Shown: positions 56,139 through 64,000 of the stretch, piece after piece | Numbering within the stretch: the stretch's first letter is position 1 | How the letters are laid out: each line of letters begins with the position of its first letter | Made by a program: the position numbers and the translations under genes | The notes under the pieces: model-generated | The model's input: the letters and a program-made list of their open reading frames with translations, nothing else | What the model was told of the DNA's origin: nothing | Databases searched by the model: none | Origin: Carposina sasakii | Taxonomy: Eukaryota; Arthropoda; Insecta; Lepidoptera; Carposinidae | NCBI GenBank assembly: GCA_014607495.2 | Contig: CP053149.1 | Span: 62,001 to 126,000 of the forward strand | Reading direction: 5' to 3' | Length of the DNA stretch: 64,000 nucleotides

Positions 56139-59100
56139 CTGCAAAGATTATGACTGCGATAAGTAATATTCATGATCTAAATGACCGACGACCATGAATA
56201 TATCACGAATCCCCGAGACAGTCGAGACACTGCGCTATCTCTCACAACGAGCAGCTTGCAAGTTGGTATCCCTTTCATGCAAGAAACTATTATTTAGATT
56301 GTCGAGCTCTATCTCACTGCAATAATAAGCGCTCAGACAGCAGGCACTCACGGGCGCGCGCTCGCCGGGCAGGCGCTCGTGCATCTGCAGCGGCAGCGCG
56401 TCGAGCGGCGCGTCCAGACAAGGAGTGAGCAGGCGCGGCGAGTCCGCCAGGAACGCGGCCACGGCGGACGCGCTCGGCCGCGCGCGCGCCTGCCGCTGCC
56501 AGCACGACTTCATCAGCGCCTCTCTGTAACCAACCCAAACATAATGGCTCGAATATATATACATTAACTCAAATTAAAATGATCTGAAGGAAAAAAAGTT
56601 ACTCACAGTTGCGGTTTAAGACCGGGCGGAAGATCGAGCGAACGGCCTTGCTTGACGTGCGCCAGCACCGCGTGGTTGCTGAGGCCCTGGTAGGGTAACG
56701 CTCCGAACGTCACCATCTCGTACAGCAGCACGCCGAACGCCCACACGTCGGACGCGGCCGAGAACACGCCCAGCGCCAGCGACTCGGGAGCCATCCAGCG
56801 TACGGGCAGGAGCCCCTTGCGACTGAAGCGGTAGTAGTCGTTCTCGAACACGAGCCGCGCCATGCCGAAGTCGGCCAGCTTGAGCCCGCGCCGCGCGGTC
56901 ACGAGGCAGTTTCGCGCGGCCACGTCGCGGTGCACGTAGCGCTGCTGAGCCAGGTAGCTGAGCGCGCGCGCCGCGTCCAGCGCCATGGCGGTCAGGCGGC
57001 GCGGGGACACCTCGTCCGCCGCGTCGCCGGCCGCCAGGTGGCGGCGCGCCAACAGGTACGACTTGAGGTCGCCGTAGAGTACGAACTCCATCACCGTGCA
57101 TACGGGCTCCGTCTTGGTGACCACTCCGAGCAGTCGCACGACGTTCTTGTGCTCGAAGCGCTTCATCGCCTCCGCCTCGGACAGGAAGTCCAGCTTCTCC
57201 TCGGTGGTGGCGCCCGTGCGCAGCGTCTTCACGGCTACGGCTGTCCAGCCGCGCTCCTCGGCCAGCAGCGCGTGGCCGCCGTACACGGTACCGAATGCAC
57301 CCACGCCCAGTTTGCGGTTGATGACGACACGATCGCGCGGTAATTCCCAGCGGTCAAGTCCCAGAGCGCCCAGGTCCAGGCCGCGCGGGCCGAGGGCCGC
57401 CAGACGCGCGCGGTACTCGCGCTCGGCGCGCCGCCGCCACATCAGTGCGGCCGTCAGGAGCGCCAGCATCGCCGCCGCCAGCAACATGGCCGCCAGCGCC
57501 ACCCAGGCGGCGCGACAGTCGGCGCCGAGCAGCTCGGCCAGGGCGCGCACGGCGCAGTGCTCGGCGCCGTCGTCGGGCACGTCTGGCACGGCCCAGCGCA
57601 GCGCGTCAGGTTGCAGCTGCAGCCGCCCGTCGCGCCACACGCTTGTGTCATGGGCGCTACCATTACGCCACTGCTCCAGCTGCAGAGGCACGCGGCGCAC
57701 GCGCGCACCCCTCTCGGTGTTCCACTCGAAGCAGCCTGTGCGGCCGCAGTACTCTACGCCCGTCGCGTTCTGCACTAGCCATCTGCAATGAAACGTCATA
57801 TGAATTAACTAAAATGCAATCCAATTAATAACCAATCTATACCATTTATAAAAAGAAAAACAAACGCTTACTGAACAGTGTCCGGAGCGTGCAGGTCGTC
57901 CAGTGCAGCCGGGTCGCGCGCCTCCAGCCGCGCTAGGGCCGCCGCCCACAGGCGGAGTGCGTCGTACAACCGCGCCGGCGCGCCTCTCTCCGCGCTATCT
58001 CCTACCGCGCTCACCGCCAGCAGCCCCTCGGCTTGCGCGCGCAGCGTGTCTGCCCCGCACGCCTCGCCCCGCGCTGCACGCAGCGTCGCCGGCGGCATGG
58101 CGCCGGCCAGAAGCCACACCGCGCCTGCGCCCGGCACGAGCCCCGCCGCCGCACCTGCGCATAGCGTCGCCCGCAGCGCGCGTGCGTCTTCCGTCCACAG
58201 CAACAGGATGCGTGCATTCTGAGATGCCGCGCGCGTCGCCCACTGCGATAAGATTTTTCTTAGTACTCGTACCTAATTATACAGATGATTCAGTTTGATG
58301 TTATAATTGAGGAGGCGCTCAGTAGTACCATCGTCTCGATAAACTAACCACAAAGTGTAATTACGACTTCATTTTATTCCCTTTATTACCTGTGTGATGG
58401 CTGTTGTGTCAAGTTGTGGTGGTGCCGGTGGCAGCTCCAGTAACGCCAGGCGCTCAGCTTGCGCTAGCGCGACCGCCAGACCGGCCCGCTGCGCCGCGTC
58501 CGCCACCGCCGCCACGCGTCGCCAGTTCAGCGCCGCCAGTACGTCACGCAGTGTGGCACCTAACGCCTCGCTTGAGCCAGCCGTCAGGAGTGCAGTGCTC
58601 GACCCCTCCTGCATACGAAGTGGTAGCTTAATATCGGAGATCAGATTGGGTTATTCGTGTAGTCATGAGTAATAACATGTATAAGTTAGGTATGGTATGT
58701 GAATTAAATAACCTAGTCTTAACGGAGTCGTTCACATGCCAAGTGGTGCGTGGAGTAGGAGGTGTATGTACCTGTGGGAGCGGCTGGGGCGAGTAGGCTA
58801 GCAGTGGCAGGCGGTGCGCAGGCGCCTGGCGTGCTACGTCAGCAAAGGGCGCGGCGCAGAGCGGGCCGGCAGCAGCCGACAGCGCCGCCCACTCTCCGCC
58901 GCCAAGTGCGTCACCGAGCCACTTGTAAGCACGCGCCGTGCTGCAGGCCGCGTCATACACTTCCACCTGCCGAAAAAGAAAACAAAAATGTGTTCCAAAT
59001 ACCTATACATAAAATATTTTCCATCCTAATATATAAGAACCTTAGGGGTTTCTTTGCACTACACACTTGCCGATAATCCATACCTTGAACCTCGCGCGGC

Positions 59101-60474
59101 CTTGATCTGCGGCGGCCTCTTCATCTCGTTCCGCCTGCGCCGCCGCCCCCGCCAGGGCCAGCGCGTCACCGACGTCTCCGCGCGCCGACAGCGGCACCAG
59201 TGCACCCACGCGTACTTCTCGCCGCCAGTTGCGTGAGCCAGCGCTGTGCCGCACGTCCAACTGGCGTGCAGCCTCGTCTGGAGACAGCCGCGCCGACAAA
59301 CTCCATCAATACACCTAGCTCATTCCCGCGAAGCTCAGCGCGAGACAGCGCACTCAAAGCCGAAGCTGCACGCGCTAGTACGCGCAAGTTGCCGAGTTTA
59401 AGCAACCGTCGCGCCTCGAACGCGCAGTCTCCGGCGCGCAAGCATGGCGGGGGACCCAGCGCGGGTTCTCGTTTGAATGTGTCCTGTTCGTCGCTTCCAC
59501 CGGACGCCTCCCATCCACAGCGCACGCCACCCGACTCTGCCCCTGCTTCTGTCACCACGTGTACGTCGGCGTGCAGGTTATGGTGTCGTACGACGTCGCG
59601 CAGTACGTATGCCTCGCCCTCGTTTGCTACCAGGAGCGCGGCGCAGGGCGGGTCAACTTCTGCCCCACATGCGCTCTCGTTCCGGTTGCCCCCGGGCAGC
59701 GCGTAGCGCGCGGCGAGGTCGGGCACGCTCAGGTCGAGTAGGCTGCGCGCGGGCAGGCCGGCGCGGCACACGCGGCGCATCACACCCAGCGAGCCCAGCT
59801 CCTGCAGCCCGGTGTCCCGCAGCAGGCGGGCGTCCTCCACGCCGCCCGCGTCGGCTACCACCACCTGCGGACGGACAAGATTCACTTGATTACGAACACT
59901 ACTTTAAAATTGCTTTGGGATCTGTTAGATGTGTTTTTTTATTGACCATAGTTATTTATTTATTTGTGACGACGTAAAAATTTATTTCTAAGTAGTTTGT
60001 AATGAATAACTATACCGCTAGAGCAAGTTCTTCTGCAGCGAGCGCGCGCAGCAGCGCAGTGCGGCAGGCGCGTGAGTCGGGCGGCGCAAGGCAGGCGGGT
60101 GGCGGCGCGGCGGGGCGCAGACGGGCGCTGGTCCCGCAAAGCACGCGGGCCAGCGTCGCGCCCCACGTGTCCCACGCGGCGCTGCTGACCGCCAGGGGGG
60201 GCGGCCGCACCGGGCCCTCCGGGGGCGCGTCGCCGGCGCCCGGCCGCAGCGCCAGCATAAAGCACACGGCCCATACCGTAGCCCGCCCGTGTCTGCGGCT
60301 GAACGACAAAGCTCTGAGTTTAGTGTTATTATTATGTAGGTAACGTATGCATCGCATAAAGGTACATTTAAGATCAGCGGGCAGGCAATAGGTTAACGAT
60401 CAAGAAAAGGTAAGGCAAGAAAATTACAGCAGTACTCGTACGAGTAGGTGTAAAGATACTTACGAGTGCAGCAT
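55806..60474 (-). CDS. Venus kinase receptor B (canonical insulin-receptor-like kinase)
   Basis: Coding exons in order: 60464-60474, 60016-60292, 59084-59864, 58772-58966, 58390-58608, 57872-58242, 56607-57782, 56352-56523, 55806-56138. Phases agree at every junction except that exon 3 has one base too many (see findings). Start MLHS leads to a signal peptide (ATVWAVCFMLAL). The flytrap ectodomain covers about 30-690 (VVVADAGG, LMEF, FKVEVYDAAC, ARILLLWTEDAR). TM about 710-732. The kinase has GVGAFGTVYGG, VAVKTL (Lys 803), HRDVAARNC, DFGMAR and DYYRFSRKGLLPVRWMAPESL, nearly the insulin-receptor activation loop. Subdomain XI (LMKSCW) is in exon 8. A 49-nt exon (60464-60512) appears to carry the start, implying an upstream noncoding exon. 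Length about 1177 residues. Confidence 0.88.
56607..57782 (-). CDS. VKR-B exon 7: end of ectodomain, TM and kinase
   Basis: Acceptor TTGCAG ends at 57783, donor CT|GTGAGT at 56607. Begins with the Cys-bearing membrane-proximal segment (GVEYCGRTGCFEW), then the TM helix (LAAMLLAAAMLALLTAALM) and kinase subdomains I-X. All catalytic residues are present and the activation loop has two adjacent tyrosines as in insulin receptors, the expected autophosphorylation sites. Confidence 0.93.
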
Positions 60475-60605
60475 TCGGTAGTCGGCATGCGCCCGGCGGG
60501 ACACACGGCTACCTGGAATTGATATAATGAGTAGAATGTAATAAAAACAAAAACAATATATACGACATTTCTCTGATCTTCCCTAGCATCGTGATCAAGA
60601 CAATT

Positions 60606-60830
60606 ATAATTTTAACAAAAAAAAAACCGACTTCAAACATAAAAAAATCTTACAAACGTACTAGTCGCCCCTGTGAATTTTTGAAAGTTCCCCTCGATTT
60701 CTCTGATCTGCCATCATCAAACCCTGATTTCCTTATCATGGGACTACCTCTGAAATATCTTCTTTCCAATAAAAAAAAAGAATCATCAAATCGGTTCATA
60801 AACGACGAAGTTAACCGCAAACATAAATAG
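60606..60830. repeat. AAAACCGACTTCAAA-type interspersed repeat
   Basis: Starts with an A-run and CCGACTTCAAAC, then sequence with CTAGTCGCCCCTGTG and ATCAAATCGGTTCATAAACG. The inverse GAAGTCGGTTAAAAA occurs at about 54396. The family was not identified. Confidence 0.45.
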
Positions 60831-61149
60831 CATCATATGGTCGATTTAATAATAAAATTTGTATCTCTGTTTAAATTCTCGGGACTACAGAGTCCCAGTC
60901 CTTTGAGAGGCGTGCATTGGGCCGTAGCCAAGATGTAGAGGCCCTTTTAGAGAACATTAATATGGTGTGGGATACCATCGCCGACCGCACAATATGATAC
61001 ACCCGGCGATGGTCCCCGCCATGTGCAAGACTATTGGAGTGCAGAGCTCTGTCATGCGATGGAAAACAAGGTCATGGGCTATGGGGCTGAATTTTGGGTG
61101 GGGTTGGATAATCGGGCTATTGAAGGAGACTAACGGACGGACTAAGTCG
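60831..61149. other. Intergenic DNA, no feature seen
   Basis: A moderately GC-rich tract (60900-61140) with open frames on both strands but no motif I recognise; it runs straight into the Helitron copy and may be another repeat. Confidence 0.35.
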
Positions 61150-61354
61150 GTTTGTCTGTTTGTCTGTGCGTTTGTGCACGCTAATCTCAGAAACGGCAGA
61201 ACCAATTTCGATGCAGTTTTCACGAATATATTCTGACAGGTCCCACTTAACATATAGGCTACTTTTTATCCCGGGAAAATGTTTTTATCCCGAATAATAT
61301 AGACATTTTGTTTTTTCTGTAGTCCACGCGGACGGAGTCGCGGGCGTCCACTAG
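61150..61354 (+). mobile_element. Helitron-like element, 5'-truncated
   Basis: Joins the 10846-11164 family at TCTGTGCGTTTGTGCACGC and ends CGGGCGTCCACTAG. The first 115 or so bases of the family are missing. Confidence 0.65.
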
Positions 61355-62055
61355 TCCAACAATAAATTTGCTGTAGCGACAGTGGGAACGCTCCCTAGCT
61401 TTGATTTTGTTTTTACAATTGGACGTGTTGGCCAGCTGTAGTGAAGAAAGATCAACCGATGGAGCTGAACTATAAGCGCAATAAAACAGAAGTTCTATTG
61501 CTTCGAGCAGGTCATATAATAAATAGAAATACTAAAGAGATATAAAGTGAAATAATATATATATAAATAAACATAAAAATGGCATCTATTCTATTTGGAT
61601 AAGCGCCATGTTGCGGCTACTTCTGTAACAATTTGCCAAAAATGGATTCGGTTACAACTGTTACAAGACGAATGACGCGACGTTTTAGTGCGTATCGAAA
61701 TGTTTTTTTTTTAGAAATCAGTCTCCGTTCCATCCTTCCGTTATTTCTGTGATTATTTTTTAGCCTATCTTTCAACCATAACTTTTCATACCATATTAAA
61801 GAACACATCATGAAAGCAACTAATACTAATTAGGTAACTATACTTTGGGAAGAAAGTGAGTTGTATAGGTACAGATCTAGGCTATACCTTCCGTTCTCTC
61901 AGTCAAAATTAAGTATCTAAGTTAAAAATGTGTCTTATTTGTAAGTTTGATAATGAAATGCACGAAACCTTTATTTGCCGTCATTCAGTCTTTGCAGATA
62001 ACAAAATTCCGTTTATTTGATCAAACTGTTTCGAATAGCTAGTTAATTAAATCCG
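61355..62055. other. Intergenic DNA, no feature seen
   Basis: AT-rich; no feature supported. Confidence 0.4.
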
Positions 62056-62251
62056 CCCCCTGATTACCTAATTTGCAATAGCAAAGCCGAAGCAAAACGA
62101 TAGCGAAAATTGTACAATATTCACCTTGAAATGTCAAAGTTCCTTTGAAATTCGTTTTACGTACCTAATACGAATTTGACAAGTAATCAGCGATTTTTGT
62201 ATAATTTTCGCTATCGCTTTGCTTTTGCTATATAATTTGGTAATAAGGGGG
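62056..62251. mobile_element. Foldback MITE with long inverted ends
   Basis: Left CCCCCTGATTACCTAATTTG, right inverse CCCCCTTATTACCAAATTAT; the match continues as AGCAAAGC...CGATAGCGAAAATT for about 60 bp on each side. 196 bp, no coding. Confidence 0.7.
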
Positions 62252-62402
62252 CCGATGAGTTTACTACATGTCGCAGGACATCGCTTGAAAGTATTCAATG
62301 TGAATCGCGTCATCACCTGTATAATTAGGTAATAAGGGGGCCGATGAGTTTACAACATGTCGCAGGACATCGCTTGAAAGTATTCAATGTGAATCGCGTC
62401 AT
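62239..62402 (+). repeat. Tandem duplication, two 75-bp units, period 89
   Basis: Units 62239-62313 and 62328-62402 differ at a single base (TACTAC vs TACAAC). Each starts with the MITE terminus GGTAATAAGGGGG and continues CCGATGAGTTTAC to GAATCGCGTCAT. The unit thus spans the MITE end and its flank. Confidence 0.85.
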
Positions 62403-63116
62403 GGATAATTTAAATTATCTTTATGTACTCGTATGTACCTATTTTTTAAATAATAATTGAAAAATTGCCCTACAAAACCTAACGTAATAATTATATTACT
62501 TAGTCCAACAGCTGTCGAAGTAAGTACCTACTCAGTTTTATCATAGCCATAAATAGAATAATGATGTATGGATAGACATTAGGTTTTGTATTGCATAATA
62601 ATATACAATATTCATTAATTAATTATTTATCATCCATATAATAATGTGGACAAGTTGTATTTACATATTATTTTAAAATAGACCTCGAACCTTAGTTTTC
62701 TAATGTCAGTGTTTTGTAACTCACTAGCTGCTTGCAACTTCGTCAATGTGACGAATTATTCAGTTGTGATACCTAACTATACATAAAAATGTCGAGTTTC
62801 ATCAGACATAATCCGTCTCTCCTTGTCTGTACTGTGTTGATTCTTCACTAGAATACATCAGCTGCAGCTCTTTCCGTGCATGTCGCAAGAGTCGACAAGG
62901 AACTCAGATATTCTGTCAGGCAATGAGCTAGCAACTTGTCATTGAAAATTTACATCTGTCACCGCTATGTTAAACGTGACTATGAGATCTCTTTTATGAA
63001 CCTACTGTTCTGTCCACCCCATCCGGGAACACGGTTATACGGTTGTATGGCCGTATGTATGTTATCCATACGACGACGATTGTTGCAATCTTCTAAATAA
63101 TCTATTCTATTTATAA
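62403..63116. other. Intergenic DNA, no feature seen
   Basis: AT-rich; no feature supported. Confidence 0.4.
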
Positions 63117-63445
63117 TCTATACATGTAATAAAAATGTAGATCGGGTCACTGTCTGTACATGGAAGATATATGAGAAAAAATATTATAGGAGACCTTTAT
63201 CAACGCAATAGAACCCAAAACGATGATTTTTGTAATTTTTGTCTGTTTGTCGGTTTGTCTGTGCGTTTGTGTACGATAATCTCAGAAACGGTTGAACCGA
63301 TTTCGATGCAGTTTTCAGGAATATATTGTGACAGGTCCCACTTAACATATATATTTTTATCCCGGGAAAATGTTTTTATCCCGGATAATTACGACATTTT
63401 GTTTTTTCTGTAGTCCACGCGGACGGAGTCGCGGGCGTCTACTAG
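63117..63445 (+). mobile_element. Nonautonomous Helitron-like element
   Basis: Starts TCTATACATGTAATAAAAAT and ends CGGGCGTCTACTAG, same family as 10846-11164 and 53031-53354. Confidence 0.65.
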
Positions 63446-64000
63446 TAGAACATAAAATTGGTAATTAATACTAGAACCGACTGCGACAATGACAATAACC
63501 TTAGTACCTATTATACATGCGCGTAGATAACGTAACAAATAAATAACAAGTTACGAGCAAGCGCCAATTCAACCACGTCAATGTAAACAGAAACATAAAA
63601 CAGCAGAATTATTTTTGTTCTAATATTTATAGGCAATTAGAAATAATAACACATATTTTAATAATTGGAAATTAATTTGTTAAAACGAATAAATACGCGA
63701 TCAAAATAATTCGTAGAAATTATTAAATTATTATTTTTCAGTGTTGTTTACGTCATATAATTTCAGTGTTGGTTCCGGGTTTCCTATTAGCAACTTTGAA
63801 CTTGATTGGTTGAACTTGTTTACTAGCGCGAGCCCGTTACTTAGTCAGAATAAGCACTGATGTGTAAAGTCGTAGTTTTTAAATACTTCTGAGATGTGGA
63901 CAAAATATGAGATATGTACTAAGACATATTATTTATTACAATTATTATATGTATATATGATGAATACCGGTCTTATTTTCTGTATGTATAGGTAATTTGA
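63446..64000. other. Right margin, no feature seen
   Basis: AT-rich; no credible coding frame or repeat recognised. Confidence 0.4.

Noticed and set aside
60967..61253. Overlapping frames on both strands
   Set aside because: No motif, and part overlaps a Helitron copy.

Overview
The window is nuclear DNA of an insect, most likely a moth or butterfly. The evidence is AT-rich noncoding DNA, insect-type split genes with GT-AG introns, a tRNA-derived SINE, RTE and CR1/Jockey-type LINE remains, Helitron-like repeats ending in CTAG after a GC-rich hairpin, many MITEs, and one 500-base assembly gap (14800-15299). No bacterial operon, CRISPR array, rRNA gene or convincing functional tRNA gene was seen. 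All calls are by eye from sequence and translation; none was confirmed by a search.

Four host genes are supported. (1) The 3' half of a homocysteine S-methyltransferase (+, exons 541-702, 9113-9327, 9780-9972); its 5' exons lie left of the window. (2) A complete Stam gene (+, six coding exons, 20418-25123) with the order VHS, UIM, SH3, GAT, an ESCRT-0 endosomal sorting adaptor. (3) and (4) Two tandem, same-strand (-) genes for receptor tyrosine kinases with a Venus flytrap ectodomain, i.e. Venus kinase receptors (VKR): VKR-A (29362-43843) and VKR-B (55806-60474). VKR-B has an insulin-receptor-like kinase with a paired-Tyr activation loop. VKR-A keeps the catalytic residues but has a rewritten activation loop and an altered HRD loop. 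The last VKR-A exon lies 10.6 kb from the rest, across an intron packed with transposons. VKR-B reads cleanly except for one apparent 1-nt frameshift near 59290.

The rest is a nested transposon landscape. 1-9112: HMT intron with a SINE (9-bp TSD), TIR elements nested in each other, and a composite in which an RTE 3' part sits inside a TIR transposon. 10-20 kb: Helitron, TIR elements (one with a perfect 8-bp TSD), a large inverted repeat rich in CTAGCACA, a truncated Ty3/gypsy integrase, and a Harbinger-like TIR element just upstream of Stam. 25-29 kb: sparse, with a hAT MITE abutting the Stam stop codon. 29.6-40 kb (VKR-A intron): a hAT element with BED finger and dimerisation domain (perfect 8-bp TSD), a second copy of an 8-bp-TSD element, and a 6.4-kb LTR element with two identical 172-bp LTRs, a large internal deletion, two tiny membrane-protein-like ORFs after pol, and other repeats inside it. 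44.6-53 kb: two CR1/Jockey-like LINEs, one with an FP-like ORF1, separating the two VKR genes. 60.5-64 kb: Helitrons, a foldback MITE and a short tandem duplication.

How the genes could relate: VKRs are ligand-gated receptor tyrosine kinases, and STAM sorts ubiquitylated receptors on endosomes. Their adjacency is suggestive only. The exons of Stam and both VKRs are extremely GC- and CpG-rich against AT-rich introns, unlike the HMT exons nearby, so this block has its own base-composition regime.
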